Assembly: GCF_001403875.1 (NCBI RefSeq)
Contig: NZ_LN884298.1
Coordinates: 124,001 to 188,000, forward strand
Length of the DNA stretch: 64,000 bases
Reading direction: 5' to 3'
From: Paenibacillus ihumii
GTDB taxonomy: Bacteria > Bacillota > Bacilli > Paenibacillales > Paenibacillaceae
Position 1 is the first letter of the stretch. Every line of letters begins with the position of its first letter. Positions 26,518-36,900 of the stretch are shown here, in pieces. The translations under genes and the position numbers were made by a program. Under the pieces are notes generated by a model. It did not search any database, was not told the origin of the DNA, and worked only from the letters and a program-made list of their open reading frames with translations.

Positions 26518-26524
26518 TAGTATG
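26518..26524 (-). promoter_or_regulatory. Candidate sigma-G -10 element
   Basis: Minus-strand CATACTA, the -10 consensus of sigma-G promoters, 38 bases before the SASP start. The -35 region (GGCTAT about 16 bases upstream) is a poor match, so assignment leans on the gene being a forespore gene. Confidence 0.5.
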
Positions 26525-26606
26525 CTTCAAGCCAGAACGGATAGCCGTCTCAATGTTTGTTAACGATGGCATCCTTCTTCCATGGATAGCTTCGCCACTG
26601 CCATTT

Positions 26607-27143
26607 TTACTTTATGGAATAGCCTCCACGGACCATAACGGTCAATGGATGCGTTTGCCCGTCTTGGACTTGAATACCTCGCCCGGCCCTTGGGAAAGAT
26701 AATAAATGATTATTGGAGGCAACGCCGCCGTTGGATATATCTTTTCCATCGGTCAGATCGGCCACACCATTTTGATCTTCGCTATAAATGACGGCTTTTC
26801 CAGCGCGTACAATGAACTCTGCGCCTGCTGCAGCAATCAGCTTCTGGCCTGGCTTCACTTCGACAATTTTAACCTCGTCTGCAGGTGCTGCCACAGTGTT
26901 GCCCCCAGCTTGCGCATCTGAGCTTGAACCAGCGCTTCCCTGGGAAGATGGAGTGCTGCCTCCTCCTTTTAGAGCCTGCTGAATTTGTTGATCGACATAG
27001 CTCTTAGTCACAACAGGATCATCAGCGGTTCCCGGTTGATTCGTCACTCCGGCTCCTTCTACCTTCTCATTCAACAATGAACCAGCCCATAATCCTCCAC
27101 CAATCAGCACAGCTGCCGCTGCAATTTTCCACGTAATTTTCAT
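26607..27143 (-). CDS. Membrane-anchored protein of unknown function
   Basis: A 178-residue protein starting at ATG 27143 (MKITWKIAAAAVLIGGGLWA) with AGGAGG 6 bases upstream. One N-terminal hydrophobic segment serves as signal or anchor. Residues about 40-60 contain DDPVVTKSYVDQQI, a motif I have seen in other Firmicute exported proteins of unknown role. A Gly/Ser-rich linker then leads to a small, probably beta-rich domain (IVEVKPGQKLIAAAGAEFIV and following), which resembles a cupin-like fold but lacks metal-binding histidines. Convergently spaced between a SASP gene and a large secreted protein on the same strand. Confidence 0.6.
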   Translation of the reverse strand: MKITWKIAAAAVLIGGGLWAGSLLNEKVEGAGVTNQPGTADDPVVTKSYVDQQIQQALKGGGSTPSSQGSAGSSSDAQAGGNTVAAPADEVKIVEVKPGQKLIAAAGAEFIVRAGKAVIYSEDQNGVADLTDGKDISNGGVASNNHLLSFPRAGRGIQVQDGQTHPLTVMVRGGYSIK

Positions 27144-27230
27144 GATGAACCTCCTATTAAGAAACATGATTATGAATTCTTCCTCATCTATCAATCTCTT
27201 TCATGATAGTAGGTTTATAGGATGGAAACA

Positions 27231-27261
27231 AGCAAAAATCCCTTCAAGAGGGATTTTTGCT
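27231..27261 (-). terminator. Symmetrical terminator after the 840-residue protein
   Basis: Perfect stem AGCAAAAATCCCT(C)/(G)AGGGATTTTTGCT around a small loop, eight bases beyond the stop at 27269; its T-rich arm works on either strand. Confidence 0.8.
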
Positions 27262-27268
27262 GAAAATA

Positions 27269-29791
27269 TTAATATAAATCATTATTAACAAAGTATGCAG
27301 CCTGCGTAGCGATTTTTGTCTTCTCCCCTTGATAGGAATCATAGATGGAGAATTGGAATCCGCCGGATCTAGATGTTGCAAAGATAGGATCACTTATAAC
27401 ATATGAGAAGGTCTGATTACCACCGACAACAAAGTCTTTTTCCAGTTCAATTTCCTTCTCAAATCTTGCTCCGCTGGAATCAGTTACCTCAAGAATGAAC
27501 TTATGCTGGAATTCACCCATATCATATGTCAAATCACGCTTTAAGTCATACTTCAACTTCACTTCTAAGCCGGAAGAGTTCGTACGCCCTTCAATCTCTT
27601 TAACTGTTAATGTGTACGGGAACAATTCCACATTCTTAAGCGAGCTTTGAATGCTTCTGCTATCGAGGTTCAACTCCATGGACGAAGCATTAACAAATCC
27701 TGTTGGCTTACCCTCTGCATCAGTAAGTTTATCCTCCGTGATACTTTCACCTACAACCAGGTTCCAGTTGGATACGGTTGTTCCTTTAGGCACCTTCGCG
27801 GAGAGGGATACCAAACTCGACGATTCTGGTCCTACCGCATGTTTGACTTGATTTACATCCGCTTTATAATATTGTCCATCATCTGTCAGGAAATAACCCG
27901 CCAACTGCGATAAATTCGTTTGTTTGTTTTCCAGGTTTCTCATAATGAGCTCTGTATATATGATATCGCTTGTGCTGCCCTTATACAAATACGTCTTTCG
28001 AGTCTTAAGATCGGATTTCTTGCCAGCCGTGTCCAGGTTGAAGTATGAGCCTTCAGCAATCTGTTTTAGGCCACTAGTGTTGCCGTAGTTTGAGAACATA
28101 ATCCAGTTGCTCGTTTTATCTGCGCCCGTCTTCTGCAGTAATTGTACCTGTAATTGAGAGAACTTCAAGCTTGATGGGATATTAGCAACTACATATACGC
28201 TTGTTTTCTCACCTGGTCCAAGAATTTGAGTAGTATTCGTATTTACCAAATGGACTGTGCTGCTTAAAGCCGTTAAATCCATTTTGTAGGCTCCAGCAAA
28301 CTCTGGAAGCTTAGCTGCTTTAGTCCCTTTGTTCACAATTGTAATTTTTGTAGCCAGCAAGTTGCCATCATTCCATGGAAGCTTTTGAATCGCATCTAGC
28401 GTAACACCAAATACACCGTCATTATTTTTAATCATGCGTTCTTGACCTTGTGCATACTGCATTTCCGTATATTCTGGCAATTTGTAAATAGCTACAGGAT
28501 AACTTTTTCCTTGTGCTGGAGTTGGTTCTTCGGGTGAACCCTGCGCCCCGCCGGTTGGTGTTTTCATAACTAAATCGATCTCATCAACATTAGCGATAAG
28601 CGGTATCGTCCCGTCGACTGAAATGATTTGTTCCTCATTCGGTTCTAAAGTTATACCTTCCAAACCACTAGAGGCAAGTGGATATGACTTCGATCCAACT
28701 TGAACCTCGAAGGAATAATTAGGTATGGTAACCGCCTTATCCCCCTTATTGAGAAGGGAGAATTGAATCGAAAGGTCACTCTTACCAAAGCTTTGGTTTC
28801 TAGCAATACTTACTACCTTTGTCGTAATATTCGTACTGTCAATTTTAAGCAGACGCTCTTTATTAGCAGCTGTTTTAGAAGATTGTCCTTGTTTAGTACC
28901 CAAGCCCATAGAAGCTACAGGTATATCTCTTTTCGAAGTCTCGTCATTTTGAACAAGCAGCAGCTGCAAGTTATTCAAATTGACGTGTTTAGGAATCTTC
29001 GCAATCAAGTTTAATGTCTTGTTCTCTTGAGGCAAAATCTTAATATTCGAACTAGCAGCATCCGGTGTTACGGCAAATGCCGTCCCGCTCGGCGTTTGAA
29101 CGACATATTTAAGATTCGGATTTTCTATGGAGCTGGAGCCTGTGTTTTGCAAATAGAGAGCAATGTTTACATAGTTAGAATCACCTGACCCCAAAACGTT
29201 AACAGACATAACCTTGGCGTTTGCAGAAAACTCATTTAAATTTAACTTCCTTGTAGTATTCACAGGTGTAGCTACAGCATATGTAGAGGGAATATTTATA
29301 CTTCCTAACACTTGCTCATAGCCAGAAACGCTAAAGTTCCACTTCACGATTTGAAAATTCAGGTCGCTATACTTCAAATGCTTAGCTATCTTTGTGGTAT
29401 AAGTAACGTTAACTGAAGAACCCGGAACAACCTTCTTCTTCTCTTTATCCGCTCCTACCACGCTTACGCTATACACTGTCCCTGATTTCGTTTTTACTTT
29501 TGTCCAGTAATCAATTAAAGATAATGTCTTGCTATCATTGTTGTGATACGTCAGGGTATATGTCAATATATTCCCATCATCTTGCGATAGAATATTGACA
29601 TTACTTAGCTTCACCGTACTCTTGCCTGAGATCTTAACTCCACTTAAATTGCCTAGGGTCTTAACTGCTTGCGTTGGTGCTGCTGTATTCGTTGTTTGCG
29701 ACTTTGCTGCTGCGTCTACAACTCCAGTAGCACTCTGTGCCATTAAGGCAGCTACAGCTAATGAAGCTACAACCATCTTCGTCCTATTCAA
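27269..29791 (-). CDS. Large secreted protein of unknown function
   Basis: An 840-residue exported protein with a signal peptide (residues 1-27, MAQSATGVVDAAA near the cut). The mature part is a series of beta-rich segments of about 130-150 residues, each containing a phrase like NNDSKTLSLIDYWTKVKT, LQNTGSSSIENPNLKYVVQT or LNKGDKAVTIPNYSFEVQV, i.e. a repeated 'comparison of extra- and intra-domain' Ig-like unit often seen in Paenibacillus surface proteins. No SLH motif, LPxTG or lipobox is visible, so it is probably released or held non-covalently. The start is TTG at 29791 with AGGAGG 7 bases upstream. Codon use is AT-rich like the S-layer gene beside it, suggesting high expression. Confidence 0.7.
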   Translation of the reverse strand: MNRTKMVVASLAVAALMAQSATGVVDAAAKSQTTNTAAPTQAVKTLGNLSGVKISGKSTVKLSNVNILSQDDGNILTYTLTYHNNDSKTLSLIDYWTKVKTKSGTVYSVSVVGADKEKKKVVPGSSVNVTYTTKIAKHLKYSDLNFQIVKWNFSVSGYEQVLGSINIPSTYAVATPVNTTRKLNLNEFSANAKVMSVNVLGSGDSNYVNIALYLQNTGSSSIENPNLKYVVQTPSGTAFAVTPDAASSNIKILPQENKTLNLIAKIPKHVNLNNLQLLLVQNDETSKRDIPVASMGLGTKQGQSSKTAANKERLLKIDSTNITTKVVSIARNQSFGKSDLSIQFSLLNKGDKAVTIPNYSFEVQVGSKSYPLASSGLEGITLEPNEEQIISVDGTIPLIANVDEIDLVMKTPTGGAQGSPEEPTPAQGKSYPVAIYKLPEYTEMQYAQGQERMIKNNDGVFGVTLDAIQKLPWNDGNLLATKITIVNKGTKAAKLPEFAGAYKMDLTALSSTVHLVNTNTTQILGPGEKTSVYVVANIPSSLKFSQLQVQLLQKTGADKTSNWIMFSNYGNTSGLKQIAEGSYFNLDTAGKKSDLKTRKTYLYKGSTSDIIYTELIMRNLENKQTNLSQLAGYFLTDDGQYYKADVNQVKHAVGPESSSLVSLSAKVPKGTTVSNWNLVVGESITEDKLTDAEGKPTGFVNASSMELNLDSRSIQSSLKNVELFPYTLTVKEIEGRTNSSGLEVKLKYDLKRDLTYDMGEFQHKFILEVTDSSGARFEKEIELEKDFVVGGNQTFSYVISDPIFATSRSGGFQFSIYDSYQGEKTKIATQAAYFVNNDLY

Positions 29792-29818
29792 GATTAAACC
29801 TCCTAATTTAAAAAAAGT

Positions 29819-29857
29819 CGTATATAGTATATACGCATTAAACTAAAAAAAGTTCAA
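29819..29857 (-). promoter_or_regulatory. Promoter with overlapping 17-bp palindrome
   Basis: On the minus strand TTGAAC (29852-29857) and TATATA (29828-29833) are separated by 18 bases. The -10 lies inside the perfect palindrome CGTATATAGTATATACG (29819-29835), which could be an operator or a 5' mRNA hairpin. Confidence 0.55.
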
Positions 29858-29872
29858 GAAAAATTGTACATT

Positions 29873-29906
29873 AAAAAAAAGATGAGCCCGAGGGCTCATC
29901 TTTTTT
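29873..29906 (-). terminator. Terminator of the main S-layer gene
   Basis: Perfect 9-bp stem GATGAGCCC/GGGCTCATC flanked by A8 and T6, so it is also symmetrical; it starts 14 bases after the S-layer stop. Confidence 0.92.
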
Positions 29907-29919
29907 AACATATGGGAGA

Positions 29920-32895
29920 TTATTTAGCATCTCTGTAAAGCAATGTTGCTTCAAAAGATCCAAGATTTTTACCAGCTTTATCTTTGATAGCACCTACGAA
30001 ATCAGCGTTGTACTTAACAAAGATTCTGTCATCAAGACCGATTGTTGCTGGTTCATTAATTTGTACTTTCAATTGTTTAGCAACAGCATCATAGTAAGCG
30101 TCTAGTACATCGATTTCATTGTTGTTAACCTTAACAACAAACAAATCTTCTGCCTTAAGAACAGCGAGGTTAACATCTACTGCTTCAGTCATGTTGAACG
30201 CTACGTAAGTAGCATTAGTAACAGAATCTCGAACGATTTTGAAGTCATTGTCTTTTGCAAGAGCTGGTGCAACATCGTCCTTGATCAGACTAGTTTGATT
30301 TGGTTTCAGATTTCCTTGCTCATCACGCTCTGGAGCTTTGATAACCAATTTGTTACCAATAGAGTCTTGGGAACGTGCATCTGATCTTGTTTCCACATAC
30401 AGCCCTTGTGTTTCTGGATCTACTGGAACCTTTACGTCAGTAAATTTTAATGTAATTACAGATCCATCACTATTTGAAGTATAACCAGTTGGGCTAATTG
30501 CAACGCCACCATAAATACTTCTTACTGTGAAATCGTTGATGTCAACGCTGGAAATTTTTCCATCAAACTCAAGCTTCAACTCTTCTTTGCTAGTAAGCTT
30601 AGCTTCCTTCAATTTGATAACATTTTCAGATACTTGTTTTTTCAACTCGTAGCTGCTATTTTGTGTGAAATAAGTTCCATCTTCAGCAGCGATGTAGCTT
30701 GCAAAGATAAATCCGGTTTTAGGAACAATTTCTTTAGTTTCAATGCGGATTGTATCTGATGTTACAAGTTGAACGTCATCATTATTTTCAGTCAACTGTT
30801 TTTTAATAACACCTGCTGCATCACTAGCTGCATAAGAATATTTAGCTGCATCTCTAACGTTGTTATCTCCGCTAGCTTTTACAGCTTTATTAAACTCAAT
30901 GTAAACATACTTAGTTCCAGAAATCTCATCAAGCCATACACGGTTAATTTCACCACGTTGAACTTGACCAGCATTCAAATTGACAGTATGAGGAAGAAGT
31001 TTATTAGCAACATAAGCAGTATCTTCCAAATTAGATACAGTCAAAGTGTAACTAGCGTTACCAAGGTCTTTACCAAGGTTAACAGTTACAGTATTTTTAT
31101 CATACTCTGGAGTTGCAAGCGGGTTACCTTTTGAATCAGTGCCATCTTTATCAGCAATTTTACCGTCTGCATCCTTCAGAACATAGTTGGAACGGTCTCT
31201 AACTGTTTCAGTTTTCAATTCTTTATTGAATCTAAGTTCAACTTTGAAGTTACCGTCTTTGTCAGTTTTGAATTCAGTGTTAACTACCACAGGGCGAGTC
31301 GTATCCAGGGTTGGAGTAACTTTTCCTTCACGATCTGCGGTATTATCGCTGTAGTCGCGAACACCTTTCAAGTAAATTGTGTTTTCTCCATAGTTCAACG
31401 GCTTGGATTGGCTGAAAGTAAGGATAACTTTAGTGTCCTCGATTTTAATTGTATCTGGAGTGGTTCCACTAACGTTAGCATAAGCACTATCAACACGTTT
31501 AATTGGTTCATTGAACTCAACTGTTACTTTTTTCAAGTCATTTGTTTTAATGGAGACAATTTCAGGTGCTGCTGTATCTACTGTAGCTGTAAACTCATTC
31601 TCTACAGGTACAACTTTCAAGCCAGAAAAGTCAGCCACATTGCTAACAGACAGTTTGTGGTCGCCTTCAGTCAGTTCAGTTTTAAGAATAACTGTGTCAG
31701 GGTAGCTGTAATCTACAGAAGCACCAATTACGTTACCATTAATTCTGTAGTTCGTAGATTTAGTAGCTTCTCCTCTACTTACTGGCTCACTGAATTTAAC
31801 TTTAATTGCTTTAGTTCCCAATGCTGTAACTTCTTTAACAGTAGGAGTAGTTACATCAACTGGAGTGAATTTCACTTTTTGAGTGAATGTTTTTGTTCCA
31901 TCTTCATTTTTAACGTTATTAATAGCAATTTCTACTTCTTTTTGGTTCGTAAGAACACTATCCTCATCCAAGCGCAATGTTACTGAAGATTTATCTTCAG
32001 ACAATGTAGCTTGGTCGAAAGTTTTTCCAGAAATAGAATAGCTGTGAGGATCTTCAGCAGAAACTGTATCTACAGTACCGTCAAACTCAACAACTACTTG
32101 TTTCAGGTCAGCAGCAGATACAGAACGAACTGTTTGAGCCACAGTAGTAACATAAGTTACTTTGTGAGTGTACTCATGACCGTTGTGAGTGAATTTCACT
32201 TCAGTTTCTTTGTTAGGCGCAAGAGCTTCTTCCAAAGTTACTTTCACAACTTCGTCGTTGGAGAGTTTGAACTCAACAACTTTACCAGCTTCAGATACAG
32301 TGTAGGAAGCAACTGTAGGAACTTGGTTAGCTTCGTAGATTGCATGAGCTGCTACAACTACTTGAGAGCGAGTTGCGTTTGCTTGGTAGTTGATACCAGA
32401 TTCGATCAAGCCTTTGTCAATTGCAGCTTGAACGTAGCCTTTAGCCCACTCAGTTGCAGTGTTGTTAGTTTCAGCTGGAACTTCAAGTTTCAACGCTTTA
32501 ACCAAAACTACTGCCAATTCTTGAACTGTCAGGTTGTCGTTTGGTCCAAACAGTTGTTTAACAGCGTCTTTACCAGTCAGGATGCCAGCTTCAGTAGCTG
32601 CTTCGATGTACTTAGCTGCCCAGTGGTTAACACTGTAGTTCTTGTCTTTGTAAGTAGCTACGCCAGGAATAGGATCCAAATCGATCGCTTTAACGATGAT
32701 TGTTGCCAATTCAGCGCGAGTGATTGTTTTGTCAAGACCTGCTGTTCCATCTGGGTATCCAGCTACGATACCAGCTGCTTTCAATGCATCAAATTGTTGT
32801 TGTGGAGTAAGCTTTGCATCGGCACTGAATGCTACGGAAGCAAACATGGAGAATGCCATTGCTGTAGACAAAGCTACGGATAAAATTTTCTTCAT
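29920..32895 (-). CDS. S-layer protein with N-terminal SLH domains
   Basis: A 991-residue exported protein from ATG 32895 (MKKILSVALSTAMAFSMFAS, signal cut near AFSADA). Three SLH domains occupy residues about 25-205: the first has the classic TITRAELATIIVKAI, while the second (LTVQELAVVLVKAL) and third (ATRSQVVVAAHAI) have lost the TRAE motif. The rest is Thr/Val/Lys/Asp-rich beta sandwich repeats (SwmB/Big_5-like). Strongly biased AT-rich codon use, a canonical promoter and a leader of about 200 bases argue that this is the main S-layer subunit. A second, better-placed ribosome-binding site supports an in-frame start at ATG 32967, which would add 24 residues ahead of the signal peptide. Confidence 0.87.
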   Translation of the reverse strand: MKKILSVALSTAMAFSMFASVAFSADAKLTPQQQFDALKAAGIVAGYPDGTAGLDKTITRAELATIIVKAIDLDPIPGVATYKDKNYSVNHWAAKYIEAATEAGILTGKDAVKQLFGPNDNLTVQELAVVLVKALKLEVPAETNNTATEWAKGYVQAAIDKGLIESGINYQANATRSQVVVAAHAIYEANQVPTVASYTVSEAGKVVEFKLSNDEVVKVTLEEALAPNKETEVKFTHNGHEYTHKVTYVTTVAQTVRSVSAADLKQVVVEFDGTVDTVSAEDPHSYSISGKTFDQATLSEDKSSVTLRLDEDSVLTNQKEVEIAINNVKNEDGTKTFTQKVKFTPVDVTTPTVKEVTALGTKAIKVKFSEPVSRGEATKSTNYRINGNVIGASVDYSYPDTVILKTELTEGDHKLSVSNVADFSGLKVVPVENEFTATVDTAAPEIVSIKTNDLKKVTVEFNEPIKRVDSAYANVSGTTPDTIKIEDTKVILTFSQSKPLNYGENTIYLKGVRDYSDNTADREGKVTPTLDTTRPVVVNTEFKTDKDGNFKVELRFNKELKTETVRDRSNYVLKDADGKIADKDGTDSKGNPLATPEYDKNTVTVNLGKDLGNASYTLTVSNLEDTAYVANKLLPHTVNLNAGQVQRGEINRVWLDEISGTKYVYIEFNKAVKASGDNNVRDAAKYSYAASDAAGVIKKQLTENNDDVQLVTSDTIRIETKEIVPKTGFIFASYIAAEDGTYFTQNSSYELKKQVSENVIKLKEAKLTSKEELKLEFDGKISSVDINDFTVRSIYGGVAISPTGYTSNSDGSVITLKFTDVKVPVDPETQGLYVETRSDARSQDSIGNKLVIKAPERDEQGNLKPNQTSLIKDDVAPALAKDNDFKIVRDSVTNATYVAFNMTEAVDVNLAVLKAEDLFVVKVNNNEIDVLDAYYDAVAKQLKVQINEPATIGLDDRIFVKYNADFVGAIKDKAGKNLGSFEATLLYRDAK

Positions 32896-32966
32896 AACCT
32901 TTTTTTCTCCTCCTTGAATATCCTTCATATGAGAGTTTTCTTTAAATGAATAGCTCGTGTTACTCA

Positions 32967-32986
32967 TTAGCCATTGCACCTCCTTT
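32967..32986 (-). promoter_or_regulatory. Upstream in-frame start and strong ribosome-binding site of the S-layer gene
   Basis: Minus-strand AAAGGAGG at 32979-32986 lies 10-11 bases before an ATG (32967) in frame with the S-layer protein. The same site also precedes a five-codon mini-ORF (ATG GCT AAT GAG TAA) in another frame. A second site, AGGAGGA, lies about 13 bases before ATG 32895. Tandem starts are known from Brevibacillus cell-wall protein operons. Confidence 0.5.
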
Positions 32987-33428
32987 CCAGAGTCTTGAGC
33001 GAGTTCCTATAATTTAGGTCTGCGGTTGGCCGCAGAAACTTGTAAACGAAGCAAGCAAATAGAACGTAGAACTAGACTAGTTACCTAATCCTACCTAGAC
33101 ATTATACAATGTATACCAACAACCGTAAAGCTAATTTTTCTAATAGATAGACAAGTTTCCCCATAAGGCACATGTTGGATGTCTAAATTAGTCGTATTAA
33201 ATTGGTTGTCATTGTAATGCTCTACATCTTAAACGCAGCAGGATTCAAAAAGTTGCGCCCTTTTCAAAAAAAATTTGCAACTTTGTTACTTTTCTAAACT
33301 TGCCCTCATTTACAACTTATTTCTTCCCTTACCGCCTGACGGAAATTAGTATAACATACCTGTTTATCCCAGTCATTAAGCAACATTTGCCAATCCTCAA
33401 TATCATTATCTTATGTCCATCCAGCGCA
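32987..33428 (-). promoter_or_regulatory. S-layer gene promoter and long leader
   Basis: On the minus strand TTTACG (33124-33129), a 17-base spacer and TATAAT (33101-33106) predict transcription from about 33094 and a leader of about 200 bases. The leader has a small hairpin (TGCGG/CCGCA, 33030-33043). The sequence between 33130 and 33428 contains no gene that I can support. Confidence 0.65.
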
Positions 33429-33456
33429 AATAAGACGTCCAATTGGACGCCTTATT
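33429..33456 (-). terminator. Hairpin after the 113-residue gene
   Basis: 28-bp near-perfect inverted repeat, AATAAGACGTCC with GGACGCCTTATT around AATT. The T-run is weak, so it may be a terminator or an mRNA-end hairpin; it lies 39 bases past the stop at 33495. Confidence 0.6.
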
Positions 33457-33494
33457 CAATTAAATTCAGAAAGATTATTCCATTATCAAGGTAA

Positions 33495-33836
33495 TTATCT
33501 GACCCTCATGGCCAATTGGATAATCCGCGCGCGCATTTGAGGATCTGTATTCAGCTTAGCGTACATATCTTCAATTGCCTTCTTGTTGTCCTTATAGGTC
33601 TTCTCGTGCTTCATCGTCATATGTGACCAATCGATCAGCTCATTCTCCGCATTGCGGAGCGCGTTGAATGCCTCGTGGAATCCAGTTTCTACTACTAGAG
33701 ACTCCATGACTTCCTGAGTTACCTCTTGGACTTTGGCCGTTTCTTCGATTTTTTTCTCCAAAACTTTCGATTTATCCTCGAATTTTGTCTTTGCTTTCAT
33801 ATAGCCTAGCTGAGCCTTCGATAGGATCGGTTTCAT
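33495..33836 (-). CDS. Small coiled-coil protein of unknown function
   Basis: A 113-residue, charged, probably all-helical cytoplasmic protein (KAKTKFEDKSKVLEKKIEET; heptad-like pattern up to about residue 50). No signal, no cysteines, no domain I recognise. The start at ATG 33836 is preceded by AAAGGGTGA at a rather long distance. It lies between two large surface-protein genes on the same strand. Confidence 0.6.
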   Translation of the reverse strand: MKPILSKAQLGYMKAKTKFEDKSKVLEKKIEETAKVQEVTQEVMESLVVETGFHEAFNALRNAENELIDWSHMTMKHEKTYKDNKKAIEDMYAKLNTDPQMRARIIQLAMRVR

Positions 33837-33925
33837 CTGTCCATATTCACCCTTTTGCTAAAATGTCTACTACTTCATTTGCTATTGTAACGTAATCCCC
33901 AACAAATTACAAAATGTTGTAATTG

Positions 33926-33968
33926 GAAAAAAGAGAGCCCTCCCGCTCAACACAGGAAGGCTCTTGGG
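33926..33968 (-). terminator. Terminator of the 1315-residue SLH protein
   Basis: Minus-strand AAGAGCCTTCC pairs with GGGAGGGCTCTC, then TTTTTT. Confidence 0.85.
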
Positions 33969-33971
33969 AAA

Positions 33972-36900
33972 TTAGCTTAAATTTTTAGGGAAAATTTTCG
34001 TGCTCTTCTTAAGAAGCTCTACTGTAATTTTTCCAGCTTCCGCCCGAGTCATCGAGCTCTTAGGATTGAAATTGAGCGAGCTCTTCTTCTGCCCAGGAAC
34101 CGTCACCGGCGTCCCTGTCATAATCTTCGCTTTATAGACCGCCTGCACCGCTGGACGTGCGTATACATCTATTCTGGAGGAATCCAGGAACGTTTTGGCC
34201 AGGGACGACTGCAGCTTGGCATCATTTGCATCCAGCTTCAGTCTCAGCGCTCTGGCAATCATAATTGCAGCCTGCTCTCTGGTCAGGTCTTCATCTACTC
34301 CGAAATACCCCTCGCCAAGGCCAGAGATAATACCCGCTCTTGCTGCCGTCTCAATATATGCGTAAGACCAGGTATTTGTCTTAGCGGCCGGCACAACATC
34401 GAAGAACGTTTGGTTATCGTCATAGTTCAGGGGCAAATTCAATCCCTTGACTAACAGCGTAGCGAATTCGCCGCGTTTAACTGTATCGTCGGTACCAAAG
34501 GAGTCGGAACGCAGTCCGTTGTTCATCATAATTCCTTTGGAGTACAGAGCATTCAATACTTCGCGAGCCCAGCCATGATTAGTAATATCTTTATAGCTGC
34601 TTCTTAGCTTCATAACTTTATAGTAGCCGAATTGATCGAACGGAACGGTAATTGTTCCCTTCTTCGTATCCACTTCGCCGCCGATATTCTCCCAAACCCC
34701 GCTATCCGTCAAGCGGAACACAGTAATAGCAGTACCGGCAGCATCAACTACGTTAGGATCAAACGCTAGGGTCAATTCACCGCGCTGAGACGGCTTCAAT
34801 CTGCGAGTGGCGTCTATCCCCATGAAGCTGATCGGTTCATGGCTATCCGTGGATGGATACGAGTACCATGAAGAGTATGGAGGCAATCCGTTCATGGAAG
34901 GAGAATTGCCCAGCTCGCCGATTCCGCCGCTGATCCAGTAAATATCAGACACTCTGATAAAATTGAACGTATTGGCATTCATATTAAACAAGCTTACTTC
35001 ATAATCAGGCTTGCCGATTTTGCGGTAGCCGCTGTCCTCTCCGCTGAGCGGGTCGAAAATAATGTTGCCGTAATCGTTTCTTCTCTCGACAACCCCATCC
35101 GTCGGATCGGCAATTCCGAACAACAGCTTATTGTCCGGATAGAACTTTGCGACTGTGTTCTTCGGAACCACAGCATTTTGCAGCACCGTCCCCTTAGGGA
35201 AAGACAGCTCCAGTTTTTTATTAAAGACACTGTATTTATTGCTTACTTTCTCCGCCATGAATTGCGAATCTACCGTTACGGTGCTGGCATAGTAGACTCT
35301 AACGTCCGTGGTAGACTTAACGCCGTTGCGATCGACCTCAATTTTGATCGTGGTCCATGCATCCTTCTTCAGTCCAACATAATCCAGGACAAAGCGGCTT
35401 GTTGCATCACTCGGCAAATCAGTACGTTTAACCGCCTCTTCTTTGCCAATTTTCACAGTTGTTGCGCCCTCTGCTTCGATATCGAAGCGAACAAAGTTGC
35501 GGTTTACGATAATATCCTCACCGACAGTCGGCTGCGGCGCCAAAATCCGGAAGGCAGATACCTCGCGTTTTACTTCGAGTTTTTGCGACGTACGAGATCC
35601 TGTTCTATTGATCAAATCCAGGTTATAAATGTGAACCGCTGAAATATCCTTGTCAAACTTGATGTCCCGGAGCCGTAGAATAAAGTTGTTCTGATCACCA
35701 GAGAAATCATAAATTAAGCCGTTCGTGCCGTAGGTAGCGCCAACCTTATGATTGCTCGCTTGGTTTATATCGATATCCGTGCTAAAAATAAGCGTGGATC
35801 CGCTGAAAAGCTCTACCCTCTCGGCACCGCCTCCGTGAAGAACCAGATCATAGCTCGTTCTTCCTGTGGCAAACCCTTCATCCGTTGGCGTAAAGTCTGT
35901 AGCCTGCTCAAAAATTTTGCTTAAATTGTTGCTGCCAAAATTCTCATAAAATACAGGACGATCCGAGCTGACCACCGGAGCGGCCACCGGGATAAACTTC
36001 TCTATCGTAGAGACGTTCGTATCGATAATAAAGAAGCGGATCGTCTCGGTAATTTCCGTTGGAGTAGTTCCTGTAGGGTTTGCCCCCGTCGTTTTACCTT
36101 TTAACACAATAGTGTTCTGACCGTAATAGAGCGGCCCGTTATTATCCACGTTAAAATTGAGCTTAAATGCACCCGAAGTTGTATCCAGCCAGTTCCCTTG
36201 GTTGCCCGGCAGCTGTTCCACGCCGTTCACAAAGACTTGGTTGTAGAAATTATGCGTAGACGTTCCATCATTGCCAAAGCCGATATACTGACCGTTTAGC
36301 GATACCACTCGGCCTGTCGATGAGCTTGAATCCAGCTGAATCGTCTGGCCGTCAAGCAAATCTGTAACGTAAATTCTGCTTCTCGAAACATAGGAAATAA
36401 ATGCATTGTAATAAGCATCTACAGAACCATCAAAATAAAAACGCACCTGCTGTGTACCGCTAGAGAAGCCTGATACCTTATAAACAGCCTGATTTGTCAA
36501 ACCGGCAGGTTGAGCCGCATAAGTCAAGGAGACATCGCGCGTGCTTAACGGAAGATAAGTTCCCTTCAATGCCGGCGTGCTTCCAATCGGCGCATCGCTT
36601 TCTACCAGGATGTAGAACTCAGAAGAACTTACCTGAGAATTGTTTAATGGCTTCTTAGTAGCCATGCCGAAGTTGGCGGTATTGCCGTCATAGCCTTCTA
36701 AGAGATACATATTTTTAATCATCGTCTGCCCTGGCAGATATTTAAACGAAGCCCGCTTACTCGCTTCGTACCTGTCTGTTGGGGAAGGCCCATAGGTAAT
36801 TGCTACCTCAATATTTTGAGGGCCCGTTCCATCAAAAGTAAATTCGCCGTTCGTTGTAAATGTGACCAAGCGATAAGTTGGCGTTTGCCCATCCGGGCCT

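Noticed and set aside
33300..33494. 64-residue plus-strand frame before the S-layer genes
   Set aside because: No ribosome-binding site or homology, and it overlaps the hairpin at 33429-33456.
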